Source: Rhizobium favelukesii
GTDB lineage: Bacteria; Pseudomonadota; Alphaproteobacteria; Rhizobiales; Rhizobiaceae
Direction: 5' to 3'
Length of the DNA: 64,000 bases
Assembly (NCBI RefSeq): GCF_000577275.2
Contig: NZ_HG916852.1
Location: 2,917,001-2,981,000, forward strand
The notes beneath the pieces were generated by a model. The model was not told the origin of the DNA and did not search any database. It saw nothing but the letters and a program-made list of their open reading frames with translations. Shown here in pieces: positions 46,397-55,134 of the stretch; positions within the stretch are counted from its first letter, which is position 1; each line of letters begins with the position of its first letter. The position numbers and the translations under genes were made by a program.

Positions 46397-47155
46397 TCAG
46401 GCGCCGCCTTCCGGCAGCGTCAGGATGACAGGACCATTTCGCGTGGCGACGATCGTGTGCTCGTATTGCACGGTCGGTGCCTCCGGGTCCGCGTAGAGCG
46501 TCCAGGCATCGTCGCCTCCCTCCGCCCATGTTGCGCCGAGCGAGAGGAAAGGCTCGACCGTGAAGACAAGGCCTTCCGTTATCATCCGCTTCTCGGATGG
46601 ATCCGGCCAGGTCGAGAGCTCGGCCGGCTCTTCGTGTAGCGAACGGCCGATCCCGTGGCTCGCCAGATTGGCGACAAGGGTATAGCGGTTCTTCACGGCA
46701 AAGGCGCCGACAGCCTGGCCGATCCTGGCGAGAGGCTCGCCTGATTTCACCTGGTTGAGGCCGACCCACAGCGCCCGCTTGCCGTCGCGGCAGAGCTTCT
46801 CGATCTTCGACTTGTGCGGCGCAAGGCTGAAGGACGCACCGGTATCGGAAAAGAAACCGTCCTTTTCCGCCGATACGTCGATATTGACGAGGTCCCCCGG
46901 ACGAATGACGCGCTGGCCCGGAATGCCATGGGCGATTTCCTCGTTGACGCTGATGCAGGTCGCACCGGGAAACTGGTAGCAAAGTTCGGGCGCGGAGCGC
47001 GCACCGGCTTCCTCCAGCACTTTACGGCCAATCTGATCGAGTTCCAGCGTCGTGATACCGGGTTCAAGCGATGCGCTCATCACCTGCAAGGCATTGGCGC
47101 AGATGCGGCCGATTTCCTTCAGCTTGAGGAGTTCGTCTTCGCTTTCAATGATCAT
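46397..47155 (-). CDS. map: Type I methionine aminopeptidase (second type)
   Basis: The 252-residue metallopeptidase removes N-terminal Met. All five metal ligands are present: Asp93 and Asp104 (NIDVSAEKDGFFSDTG), His167 (ASHGIGRSLHEEP), Glu201 (FTVEPFL) and Glu232 (QYEHTI). The stretch after Asp93 (VSAEKDGFFSD) differs from the housekeeping enzyme (DVTVIKDGFHGD type), so this may be the additional paralogue common in rhizobia. It lies 106 bases behind the LLM oxidoreductase gene and is convergent with padR, four bases apart. Confidence 0.92.
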   Translation of the reverse strand: MIIESEDELLKLKEIGRICANALQVMSASLEPGITTLELDQIGRKVLEEAGARSAPELCYQFPGATCISVNEEIAHGIPGQRVIRPGDLVNIDVSAEKDGFFSDTGASFSLAPHKSKIEKLCRDGKRALWVGLNQVKSGEPLARIGQAVGAFAVKNRYTLVANLASHGIGRSLHEEPAELSTWPDPSEKRMITEGLVFTVEPFLSLGATWAEGGDDAWTLYADPEAPTVQYEHTIVATRNGPVILTLPEGGA

Positions 47156-47261
47156 GGATCTCTACCCGGCCTTCTTCGGCCGGTCGGCCGGCTCTCGATC
47201 AGGATGAGAGCACGACTGCGTTCGGAATCCAATTCATCCTTTACGGCATCATGCTCCAGCT

Positions 47262-48323
47262 TCAGGCGGTGGCTTTCGCCTCTTCGTCGCTTTCAGTCAA
47301 TGCCTTTCTGACGATCGGCGCGACTTTCGTGCCGTACAACTCGATGCCGCGCATGATCTGGTCGTGCGGCATCAGGCCGATGGCCATCTGCAGCAGAAAG
47401 CGGTCATTCTTGAACAGTCGGTGATGCGCGATGATCTTCTCCGCCACCAGTTCCGGCTCTCCCACGAAGAGCGCGCCGTTGGGTCCGCGCGACATGTCGA
47501 AATGCGCCCGGTTCGTCGGTCCCCAGCCGCGTTCGCGGCCAATCCGGTTCATGACCTCAGCCTGCGGACCGTAGAACTGGTCGGCGGCAGCCTCCGTCGT
47601 ATCCGCAATGAAGCCGTGCACGTTGATGCTGGTCTTGAGCTTCGACGCCTCCTGCCCGGCCCGGCGCGCCGCCTCGCGGTAGAGATCGAACAACGGCGCG
47701 AAGCGCCGCGGCTCACCGCCGATGATAGCCAGTGCTACCGGCAAGCCCATCGCGCCTGCACGCGCCAGCGATTGCGGCGTGCCGCCGACGGCGATCCACA
47801 AAGGCAAGGGCTCCTGCAGCGGCCGCGGATAAACCCCGCGCCCATTGATCGGCGCACGCAGTTCGCCCGACCAACTGACCGTCTCGTTGTCGCAAAGGGC
47901 CACCAGCAGGTCGAGCTTTTCCGCAAACAGCTGGTCGTAGTCTTCCAGATTATAGCCGAAGAGCGGGAAGGACTCGATGAACGAGCCTCGCCCCGCCATG
48001 ATCTCGGCACGCCCATTGGAAAGCAGGTCGAGTGTCGCGAACTGCTGGAAGACCCGCACCGGATCATCCGAACTGAGCACGGTCACGGCGCTGGTCAGTC
48101 TGATATTCTTGGTTTTCACGGCAGCGGCGGCCAAGGCGACGGCGGGAGCGGAAGCGGCATAGTCCGGCCGGTGGTGCTCGCCCAGTCCGAACACATCGAG
48201 CCCGACCTGGTCGGCGAGTTCGATTTCCTCGATCAGATGCTTCAGGCGCTCAGCCCCTTCCTCACCCTTGCTTCGGCTCGGAACCGGGTTCACGTCGGCA
48301 AAAGTGTAGAGGCCTAGTTCCAT
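47262..48323 (-). CDS. LLM-class flavin-dependent oxidoreductase
   Basis: The 353-residue protein belongs to the luciferase-like monooxygenase family: [71 protein letters not shown]. Such enzymes use reduced FMN from a separate reductase; substrates vary and cannot be read here. I chose ATG 48323; ATG 48332 would add three residues. No flavin reductase gene is adjacent. It is followed by map on the same strand. Confidence 0.9.
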   Translation of the reverse strand: MELGLYTFADVNPVPSRSKGEEGAERLKHLIEEIELADQVGLDVFGLGEHHRPDYAASAPAVALAAAAVKTKNIRLTSAVTVLSSDDPVRVFQQFATLDLLSNGRAEIMAGRGSFIESFPLFGYNLEDYDQLFAEKLDLLVALCDNETVSWSGELRAPINGRGVYPRPLQEPLPLWIAVGGTPQSLARAGAMGLPVALAIIGGEPRRFAPLFDLYREAARRAGQEASKLKTSINVHGFIADTTEAAADQFYGPQAEVMNRIGRERGWGPTNRAHFDMSRGPNGALFVGEPELVAEKIIAHHRLFKNDRFLLQMAIGLMPHDQIMRGIELYGTKVAPIVRKALTESDEEAKATA

Positions 48324-48474
48324 GGTTCGCATCCCGTTGAATTCACTGATGGAGATAAGGATGACGCAGCCCTAGCGCAAATACAAATTCTGGAACCGAT
48401 CGTTCGAGAATATCGATAGGCAGCATCGCCGCGACTCCGGCCGCGGCGGAATTTCCGTTCTGAAATCAACGACT

Positions 48475-48891
48475 TCAGACCTTGAATGGAATCATTTTCC
48501 GAAGGACTTCGTATCTGAGATAAAGGCCACCCCAGGCAATCAGCCCGAGATAGACCCCGAACAGCAGGTGCGAAAAGATCGGGCTTCCCACCCGCAGATG
48601 CGTCGCGATCGCGCCGCCGAGCAAACCCGTAAGAAGGATTGCCCCGAGCACCGACGTCCGCGGGATTGCATAAAGAAGTGCGCACAACAGCGTCACGATA
48701 CCGAGACCCCGGGCAAGCATCGGATCACCCGAATAGCCGAGCGCAGTCATCGTCTCGGTGACCGGCGCGATCGGCACCAGCTTGATCGCCCCGTCGAAAA
48801 CGAGGAAGGCAACGATCAACCCGCTCATCAGCGTGCCGGTCACGGTTTGCCAACGCGGAAGCCCCGCATGTGATTCAATGATTGCAGACAT
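48475..48891 (-). CDS. DoxX-like membrane protein
   Basis: The 138-residue protein has four predicted membrane segments (LMSGLIVAFLVFDGAIKLVP, LARGLGIVTLLCALLYAIP, VLGAILLTGLLGGAIATHL, SHLLFGVYLGLIAWGGLYL) and matches the DoxX-like family. The sequence KLVPIAPVTETMTALGY after the first segment is typical. It is the last gene of the sigma-factor module, 29 bases after the SRPBCC gene, so it is probably part of the response controlled by that sigma factor. Biochemical role unknown. Confidence 0.88.
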   Translation of the reverse strand: MSAIIESHAGLPRWQTVTGTLMSGLIVAFLVFDGAIKLVPIAPVTETMTALGYSGDPMLARGLGIVTLLCALLYAIPRTSVLGAILLTGLLGGAIATHLRVGSPIFSHLLFGVYLGLIAWGGLYLRYEVLRKMIPFKV

Positions 48892-48920
48892 GCCTGTATC
48901 CCCCTGTTTCGATTCCCGTT

Positions 48921-49388
48921 TCAGATCCTGGCAAGCAACTCGGCGAGTTGGTCGGCGCATTTGCCCCAGCCTTCGTGGAAGCCCATCTGCTCGTGCTGTT
49001 CCTTGTCGGCCGCCGTCCAGTGTCGGGCCTTGGCGGTGTATTTCGTCCGCCCGTTGCCGAGGTCTTCGAGCAGGATGATGCCGACGAAGAACGGCTTTTC
49101 GGATGGCACCCAGGCACTGGTGAATGCATCGGTGAAAACGATCTTCTCGTTTTCGACGATCTCCAGATAGACCCCGCGGTTCGGAAACTCCTGACCATCG
49201 GGGTTGCGCATGACGATGAGGTTCGAGCCGCCGGGACGCACGTCGAGCTTGGCGTCTGCGATGCTCCATGGACGCGGAACGAACCATTCCTTCATCAGCA
49301 CAGGATCGGTCCAGGCCTTGAAGATCTTCTCGCGCGGGGCATCGAATTCCCGGACGAGAACCAGTTCGTGTTGGGCTTCTGCGATCAT
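48921..49388 (-). CDS. SRPBCC/AHSA1-type START-domain protein
   Basis: The 155-residue protein has the AHSA1-like opening LVLVREFDAPREKIFKAWTD and MKEWFVPRPW, then PGGSNLIVMRNPDGQEFPN and HEGWGKCADQLAELL. The fold binds hydrophobic ligands in a cavity. It lies between the ECF sigma factor gene (100 bases upstream) and the DoxX gene (29 bases downstream), an arrangement common around ECF42-type sigma factors. Ligand unknown. Confidence 0.9.
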   Translation of the reverse strand: MIAEAQHELVLVREFDAPREKIFKAWTDPVLMKEWFVPRPWSIADAKLDVRPGGSNLIVMRNPDGQEFPNRGVYLEIVENEKIVFTDAFTSAWVPSEKPFFVGIILLEDLGNGRTKYTAKARHWTAADKEQHEQMGFHEGWGKCADQLAELLARI

Positions 49389-49488
49389 TTCAGCATTCCT
49401 CCTGTTGAGCGAAACCTGTTTTCGATCAGGTTGTTACAAGGACGTAGGAGGTTTTCCGGTTCCGACAACCGGATATGACGTTTGAGAA

Positions 49489-50748
49489 TTATTTCGCGAT
49501 CGGTTGCGCCGCCCCGTGGACGAGGCTGTCGATCTGCTGGCGGATGTGGGCAGCTTCCGCTGCGGAATGAGCAAGCGCAATGGCGCGATCGAAGGCCTCG
49601 TGCGCCTCACGGGTGCGACCGAGTTGCTTCAGCAGGCCGCCGCGCAGACCGTGGTAGTAGAAATAGCCGTCGAGCTTGTCGCCGAGTGTTTCGACAAGTG
49701 CCAGCGCCTCTTGCGGGCCGCTGAGCTTGGAGACCGCGACGGCGCGGTTGAGCGTGATCACCGGCGACGGCTGGACACGCTCCAGCGCAAGATAAAGCAG
49801 CTCGATCTCTTCCCAATCGGTATCTTCGGCGCGCTTGGCACGAGAATGCAGCGCCGCGATCGCGGCCTGCAGCTGGTAGGGTCCGGGCTGGCGATGACGG
49901 ATGGCCTTGTCGAGCAGCGCCAGCGCCTCGTTGATCAGCTCGCGATTCCAGAGCGAGCGGTCCTGATCCTCGAGCAATACGATATCGTTTTCGCGGTTAA
50001 AGCGGGCCCGACGCCGCGAAATCTGCAGCAGCATCAGCGCAAGCAGGCCCATCAGCTCTGGCTCGCCGGGAAAGATGCGCAGCAAAAGACGCGCGAGCCG
50101 GATCGCCTCGTCGCTGAAAGCGCATGCCTCGTGCTTCGGATCGGCTTGGCTGTAGCCCTCGTTGAAGATCAGATAGATCATCGTGCTGACGATTGAGAGC
50201 CGTTCGGCACGTTCCTGCGCATCCGGCGTCTCGAAGGGCACGCCGGCCTTGGCAACGCGCGCCTTGGCTCGCGTGATCCGCTGCTCCATGGCGCTTTCGC
50301 CGACGAGGAAGGCACGCGCGATCTGCTGCACGGTAAGCCCCGAGACGATGCGCAGCGCCAAAGCGATCTGCTGCGTGGCCGGCAGATCCGGGTGGCAGCA
50401 GATGAAGAGCAGCCGCAGGATATCGTCGCGATAGTTGGAATCGTCCAACCGTTCGGCAATGTCGCTTTCGGCGTCGCCGGTATCGGAAATCAGTTCCTCA
50501 TCGGGAAGCGCCTGTGTCTTCGAGCGCTTGCGCACAGCGTCGATGCCGCTGTTGCGGCCGACGAAGATCAGCCATGCCGTCGGATCGCGCGGCGGTCCCT
50601 TGTCCGGCCAGGTGCGGATGGCGCGCAGGCAGGCCTCCTGAAAGGCCTCCTCCGCGATATCGAGATCGCGGAAGTATCTGAGCAGGGCGCCAAGCGCCTT
50701 CGGCCGGGCCGAAGCAAGCGTCACATCGATCCAGGCAATGTCTGTCAT
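49489..50748 (-). CDS. ECF42-type RNA polymerase sigma factor with C-terminal extension
   Basis: The 419-residue protein has sigma region 2 (LLRYFRDLDIAEEAFQEACL, DPTAWLIFVGRNSGIDAVRK) and region 4 (LPATQQIALALRIVSGLTVQ, QIARAFLVGESAMEQRI) in the first 185 residues. A long C-terminal extension follows, with the characteristic STMIYLIFNEGYSQ and TPR-like helices. This architecture, with an upstream DGPF protein overlapping by four bases, defines the ECF42 group, in which no anti-sigma factor is found and the extension is thought to control activity. The signal is unknown. Confidence 0.9.
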   Translation of the reverse strand: MTDIAWIDVTLASARPKALGALLRYFRDLDIAEEAFQEACLRAIRTWPDKGPPRDPTAWLIFVGRNSGIDAVRKRSKTQALPDEELISDTGDAESDIAERLDDSNYRDDILRLLFICCHPDLPATQQIALALRIVSGLTVQQIARAFLVGESAMEQRITRAKARVAKAGVPFETPDAQERAERLSIVSTMIYLIFNEGYSQADPKHEACAFSDEAIRLARLLLRIFPGEPELMGLLALMLLQISRRRARFNRENDIVLLEDQDRSLWNRELINEALALLDKAIRHRQPGPYQLQAAIAALHSRAKRAEDTDWEEIELLYLALERVQPSPVITLNRAVAVSKLSGPQEALALVETLGDKLDGYFYYHGLRGGLLKQLGRTREAHEAFDRAIALAHSAAEAAHIRQQIDSLVHGAAQPIAK

Positions 50749-51119
50749 GTCGAAGAAGCTCCCGGCCGGAACACGTAGAACGGCCGAATTTCATAAGAGG
50801 TGGAACCCGGATTGACCGCAGACAGCTCCTTCGAGAAGGCGACCGCCTCCTCCAGAGTATCGAAATCAACCACGTAAAAACCGAGGAGCGCTTCCTTCGT
50901 CTCCGCAAACGGACCGTCGAGGACAAGCGGCTCTTCCTTGCCCTTGCGCACGGTGGTGGCCGCGGTCGTCGGCATCAGCCGGCCCACAGGACCAAGCTTG
51001 CCACGCTCGGCCAATGGCGCCTGGACGGCATAAAGCTTCGCCATCACGGCCTCCTCCTCCTCCTTGGTCCAGGAGAACACCGTCTCTTCATTCGCATAAC
51101 AAAGGATTGCATAAAGCAT
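50745..51119 (-). CDS. YCII-related DGPF-domain protein
   Basis: The 124-residue protein carries the namesake motif in LVLDGPFAETKEALLGFYVV and starts MLYAILCYANEETVFSWT. DGPF proteins are the usual genetic partners of ECF42 sigma factors. Its stop codon overlaps the sigma-factor start (ATGA), so the two are translationally coupled. GAGGAG lies before the ATG. Whether it senses a signal or is an enzyme is not known. Confidence 0.92.
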   Translation of the reverse strand: MLYAILCYANEETVFSWTKEEEEAVMAKLYAVQAPLAERGKLGPVGRLMPTTAATTVRKGKEEPLVLDGPFAETKEALLGFYVVDFDTLEEAVAFSKELSAVNPGSTSYEIRPFYVFRPGASST

Positions 51120-51140
51120 GTCTTACTCCTCTTCCTGAAT

Positions 51141-51167
51141 GACGAAGGAGTAGCGCGACATCCGACA
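51141..51167 (-). promoter_or_regulatory. Candidate ECF promoter of the sigma-factor module
   Basis: On the minus strand TGTCGG (51167-51162), a 17-base spacer and CGTC (51144-51141) resemble an ECF-type promoter 22 bases before the DGPF start. ECF42 members are reported to use TGTCGA-like -35 elements; autoregulation is inferred. Confidence 0.4.
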
Positions 51168-51312
51168 GGACGCAGCAAAAAATTACAGCGCACAGAAGGA
51201 GATGCTAAGTGTTCGCCGGCAGCGCCAGGCGTGGCGAATGCGGCGTAAGGCAAAACAGACGGCCGTCCGCGACGCAGCCGTCCTGGCTGAACACTGCCGG
51301 GACTGGAGAGCG

Positions 51313-52263
51313 CTACGCTACCTCAGCCCCATCTGTTCGGCCTGACCCGACGGCAACGGCCTCCTGCACTGCCAACTCCGCCATGGCCAACGCGGCCTGG
51401 CGGGTCTTGGCGGCGGCGACGAAGCGGCCGTTATGGCAGAACGTTGCGCCCGCCACGCCGCAAGCGGCCTCAAGATCGCCATTGGTCAGGCCGGCCCAGG
51501 CTGCGGGCAGATCTGCCCGCAGCTCGAACCCCTCTTCCGCGCGTCGAATGCCGGTCACGCACCAATCCTTTTCCCGCGGATGAACGACAAACAGCAGGTG
51601 GTCGGCGCCTGCCTTCACGATGGCGGGACGGAAAGGCATTCCTGTTGGAAGTTCCAGAACGCGCGCTTGACCGGCACGCTCGATTGCCTGAAAGACCAGC
51701 GCTTCGGCCCGCAATTTGGCAGCGCCTTTGGCAATCTTCGCCTCGACGAAACTGCGGGCAATGGCGACGGCGTTTTGGAATCCGCGATCTTCGGCCTCCG
51801 GATCCGTCTCGTCGAAAGCCGGCTTCAAGGTTTCCAGCAGGGCCGGCAGCGTCAGCCCGGCCAGTGGGCCCGACGGGCTGAGCACACCGTTGTCCGTGAG
51901 ATCGACCGGCAGCACGAAGCTTAGATCGAAGGCGGCATGCACCGCCTCGATGTTTGCCTCCGGAACGCCGGCGGCGACGAGGTAGTCGCGGCCGTAGTGC
52001 TTCCAGATCAGACCGAACGAGCTGTAGGGCTGCCCACCCTCGCGCAGGGGCGCGCCACGCTGATGGTGATCGAAAATGCGCGCGGAGGCGTCATATCCGC
52101 CACCGACGTCATAGATGATGCGGTCCGCGCCCGGCGTGATCCACTCCGACGCCCTGCTGCGGATCAGGCGGGCTTGCGGGAAAAGCCGGGTCAGGATGAC
52201 GCTGGACAGCACTTCGTCGGCATGGAAGCCACCGGAATGGGTGACGAGGAAATCGGGGATCAT
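51313..52263 (-). CDS. MYG1-family DHH-like metal-dependent hydrolase
   Basis: The 316-residue protein matches the MYG1 (UPF0160) family: VTHSGGFHADEVLSSVIL, RIIYDVGGGYDASARIFDHH and a C-terminal domain ending with GVAGATFCHNGRF. The first two motifs are the metal-binding Asp/His sites of the DHH phosphoesterase fold; the eukaryotic homologue is a 3'-5' RNA exonuclease. The start ATG 52263 was chosen because MIPDFLVTHSGGFHADE is the usual N-terminus. It is monocistronic and lies upstream of the sigma-factor module but about 190 bases away. Confidence 0.88.
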   Translation of the reverse strand: MIPDFLVTHSGGFHADEVLSSVILTRLFPQARLIRSRASEWITPGADRIIYDVGGGYDASARIFDHHQRGAPLREGGQPYSSFGLIWKHYGRDYLVAAGVPEANIEAVHAAFDLSFVLPVDLTDNGVLSPSGPLAGLTLPALLETLKPAFDETDPEAEDRGFQNAVAIARSFVEAKIAKGAAKLRAEALVFQAIERAGQARVLELPTGMPFRPAIVKAGADHLLFVVHPREKDWCVTGIRRAEEGFELRADLPAAWAGLTNGDLEAACGVAGATFCHNGRFVAAAKTRQAALAMAELAVQEAVAVGSGRTDGAEVA

Positions 52264-52484
52264 GCCAGGATGCGCCTTGTGTTTGCTGGGGGCCGCTTGC
52301 GGTTGGCACCACATAACCATTGCTGGCCGCCATCTCAACCGGTCATTTGCCGAACAGAGGGTCGCGATCGAAGCACGGTGGGTGTCGCCCGCCAACTGTG
52401 GCTTGCATTCGGTCCGCGCCATCAAGCCGCCACCTTTGGTCGGAATTGCTCGGCAATCTCAAACGTCATACTTCCGAGACAATC

Positions 52485-53447
52485 GTGAAACCCGCTTTCC
52501 GCCTGCTTGCCGCCTTTGCGCTCCTCGCTTGCCTCGACGACGGCGTTCTTGCCGCGTCCGCGCCGGAGAACTTCATCTATACGAGCTCTGGCGATCTGGA
52601 TGCGGCACGCCCGCTTCTCAGCCGGCCCGACATTGGTGGCGCGCAGATCGTCTACAACTGGCGCCAACTCGAGACGGCGAAGGATCAATATGATTTCTCT
52701 GCGATCAAGGCCGATCTTGCCGTCATCAAAGGCCTGAACAAGAAGCTTTTCATCCAGATCCAGGACCGTTTCTTCGAACCGAAGGCAGCAAACGTTCCCG
52801 ACTATCTGATGACGGGCAAGGAGTATGGTGGCGGCATCACGGCGCAGTTCGACAACCCCGGCGAGAGCAAGCCAGTCGGCTCCGGCTGGGTGGCGCAGCA
52901 GTGGAACCCGGCGCTACGCCAACGCTACCAGGCGCTGCTCGCAGCCCTTGCCGAAAAATTCGACGGCGACGTCTATGGCGTCAATCTACCGGAGACCGCC
53001 ATCGATCTCGATCCGAAACACGAGCCGGAAGGCTACAGCTGCGACGCCTACTTCCAGGGCGAGATGGAAAATCTTGCCTTCGCCCGCAAGGCCTTCAACA
53101 AGAGCAAGGTCGTTCAGTACGTCAATTTCTGGCCCTGCGAATGGGAGAACGACCACAATTACATGGGGCGGCTTTTCGAGTTCGCGGCGAAAAATGGCGT
53201 CGGCCTCGGCGGACCTGATATCGTCCCCTACCGCAAGGCCCAGATGAAGAATTCCTATCCTTTCTTCAACAAATACAAGGGCAAGCTCGCCTTCGTCGGC
53301 CTCGCGGTTCAGGAGCCAACCTTGACCTACAGAAATCCGAAGACGAAGAAGCCGTTCACCAAGGACGAGTTCGTTGCCTTTGCCGGTGACTATCTCGGCG
53401 CCGACATCATCTTCTGGAGCACCGCGACGCCGTGGTTGCATCGCTGA
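52485..53447 (+). CDS. Secreted TIM-barrel-like protein, possible glycoside hydrolase
   Basis: The 320-residue protein has a signal peptide (KPAFRLLAAFALLACL, cleavage near VLAASA) and a pattern of strands and helices like glycoside hydrolases: GGAQIVYNWRQLETAKDQYD, KKLFIQIQDRFF, DVYGVNLPETAID, VVQYVNFWPCEWEND, GVGLGGPDIVPY. The acidic residues in NLPETAID and CEWEND could be catalytic, but I cannot assign a family. Start is GTG 52485; a longer frame from 52320 lacks the signal at its N-terminus. It is followed by an acyltransferase gene, possibly an envelope-polysaccharide pair. Confidence 0.65.
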   Translation: MKPAFRLLAAFALLACLDDGVLAASAPENFIYTSSGDLDAARPLLSRPDIGGAQIVYNWRQLETAKDQYDFSAIKADLAVIKGLNKKLFIQIQDRFFEPKAANVPDYLMTGKEYGGGITAQFDNPGESKPVGSGWVAQQWNPALRQRYQALLAALAEKFDGDVYGVNLPETAIDLDPKHEPEGYSCDAYFQGEMENLAFARKAFNKSKVVQYVNFWPCEWENDHNYMGRLFEFAAKNGVGLGGPDIVPYRKAQMKNSYPFFNKYKGKLAFVGLAVQEPTLTYRNPKTKKPFTKDEFVAFAGDYLGADIIFWSTATPWLHR

Positions 53448-53574
53448 CGCAGCGATTTGGCGGCATCTGGCTCTCCGCGAATGCACGCTCGCGGTGCAAA
53501 TTTCGCCGCACCCCTCGTTTTTGACGTATTTGGCCTATCTATTTCGCTGCACTGCACAAATCGGAGGGCGGTCA

Positions 53575-54597
53575 TTGCAGCAGAAAACCCGCATCGATTG
53601 GCTGGATATCGCCAAGGGTATGTCCATCATTCTTGTGGTGATCTACCACACCCTCCTCTACCACGACGTCCACGACATGGCCCCTGACCTCTATGCGCGC
53701 CTTAGCAGCATCATGACGCCGATCCGGATGCCATTGTTCTTTACGGTTTCCGGCTTCCTGGCTGCCTCGGCGATGCGTGCCTCGTGGGGCGACTTCCTGC
53801 GCCGTAAGATCTGGCAGCTCGTCTATCTCTTCGCGATCTGGAACACCGCGCGCTGGCTGTTCTTCCGTTACGTGCAGACGAACGTTCTGGTGCCGACCGA
53901 AGGAAGCGACCCCTATCAATTGCTCGAAATGTGGTGGGCGCCAAACACCGGCATCTGGTTCATCTGGGCGCTCGCCATCTTCATGGTCGCGACGAAGCTT
54001 CTCTCCCCCATCCGCCGCCCGACCACAATCGCAATTGCCGCAATGATCTCGATCCTGACCTTCGGCGAGCACCTGTCGATCGATCTCTTCACCCACCGCA
54101 ACGTGCTGCAGTATTTCGTCTTTTTCCTATTCGGCTGCTGGTACGGGAAGCCGGTGGTCAACGCGATCACGGAGCGGCCGCTGCTGACGGCTTGTGCGGG
54201 CTTGCTCATCTTCGCCGCGCTCTACGTGCTGCGCTGGAGACTGCAGGCGATCGAGAAAGGTAGCTGGGCGCTGGTCTCCTCGATCGCCGGTCTTGCGTGG
54301 CTATGCGGGACGGCCGTACTGATGTCGCGTTTGCAATCGGTGCGCCATGCCTTCGCCTATTTCGGGCGCAACACGCTGCCGGTCTACGTGACCCATGTGA
54401 TGATCGTGTCACTGGTGGTCGCCCTGGCTGCCACGATCGTTGGAAGCAATGCGGCAAGCGGCTACATCACCGCGCCGCTGGTGGTCGTCTTTGCGATCGG
54501 CCTATCGCTTGCGATCAGGGCAATCGCCGATCGCAGCTGTGCCGGCTGGCTCTACACGCCGCCGACGCGGCGGCAACGGCAGGCCGTGCCCGCCTGA
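53575..54597 (+). CDS. Acyltransferase-3 family membrane protein
   Basis: The 340-residue protein has about ten membrane segments and the acyltransferase-3 opening RIDWLDIAKGMSIILVVIYH, in which the His is the conserved active-site-like residue, and MTPIRMPLFFTVSGFLAASA. Members transfer acetyl or other acyl groups to sugars of LPS, exopolysaccharide or Nod factors (NodX-like). The start is an unusual TTG at 53575 with GGAGGG seven bases upstream; any ATG start would remove or wrongly extend the first helix. Target sugar unknown. Confidence 0.85.
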   Translation: MQQKTRIDWLDIAKGMSIILVVIYHTLLYHDVHDMAPDLYARLSSIMTPIRMPLFFTVSGFLAASAMRASWGDFLRRKIWQLVYLFAIWNTARWLFFRYVQTNVLVPTEGSDPYQLLEMWWAPNTGIWFIWALAIFMVATKLLSPIRRPTTIAIAAMISILTFGEHLSIDLFTHRNVLQYFVFFLFGCWYGKPVVNAITERPLLTACAGLLIFAALYVLRWRLQAIEKGSWALVSSIAGLAWLCGTAVLMSRLQSVRHAFAYFGRNTLPVYVTHVMIVSLVVALAATIVGSNAASGYITAPLVVVFAIGLSLAIRAIADRSCAGWLYTPPTRRQRQAVPA

Positions 54598-54616
54598 ATG
54601 GCCGCAATCTCAGGAG

Positions 54617-55024
54617 CTAGGCGGCGGGCTCGATGGAAACTGCCACGCCGCGGCGCAGCGAATTGCTGACCATACAGATCGCCTTCGCCCGCTCGACCAC
54701 CTGCTCGGCGCTGGTGCCGTCTTGCCCATGGCAAGCGACTTTCATCACCGCCGATTTCGCAATGATCGGCTTGCCCTCGAGCTCCAGGATGACCGAGATT
54801 GCGATCTTCCCAAGTGAGACGCCCATCTCGTCAGCGGCGTAGCGCAGGTCGTTGCAGAAGCAACCGCCGAGCGCCAATGCCAGAAGCTGCGCGCCATTGA
54901 ACCCGAGCCCCTGCCCGCCGGCCTTACCCTCGGGACGATCGACAACGACGGTGTGCGAACCTGCCCATCCCATCGCCGCCTGCGTGCCCTCGACATTCCG
55001 CAACTCCACCGTGACTGTAACCAT
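54617..55024 (-). CDS. OsmC-family protein
   Basis: The 135-residue protein matches the OsmC/Ohr superfamily: HTVVVDRPEGKAGGQGLGFN and LLALALGGCFCNDLRYAADE. The Cys in GGCFCND corresponds to the first conserved cysteine of the peroxidatic pair; the second is seen as AICMVSNSL near residue 117. Such proteins reduce organic hydroperoxides. It is not next to the OhrR-like gene, which is 16 kb away. It is convergent with the acyltransferase gene. Confidence 0.88.
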   Translation of the reverse strand: MVTVTVELRNVEGTQAAMGWAGSHTVVVDRPEGKAGGQGLGFNGAQLLALALGGCFCNDLRYAADEMGVSLGKIAISVILELEGKPIIAKSAVMKVACHGQDGTSAEQVVERAKAICMVSNSLRRGVAVSIEPAA

Positions 55025-55134
55025 GCCAACTCCTCCGCGGCTGAACAGGCAAGTCTTAGAGCGCCGCAGTTTGGCGCGATGCGACCGGAAACTCGGTGCA
55101 TATTATCCGCATCGATCCGACGGGAGACAAGGAC

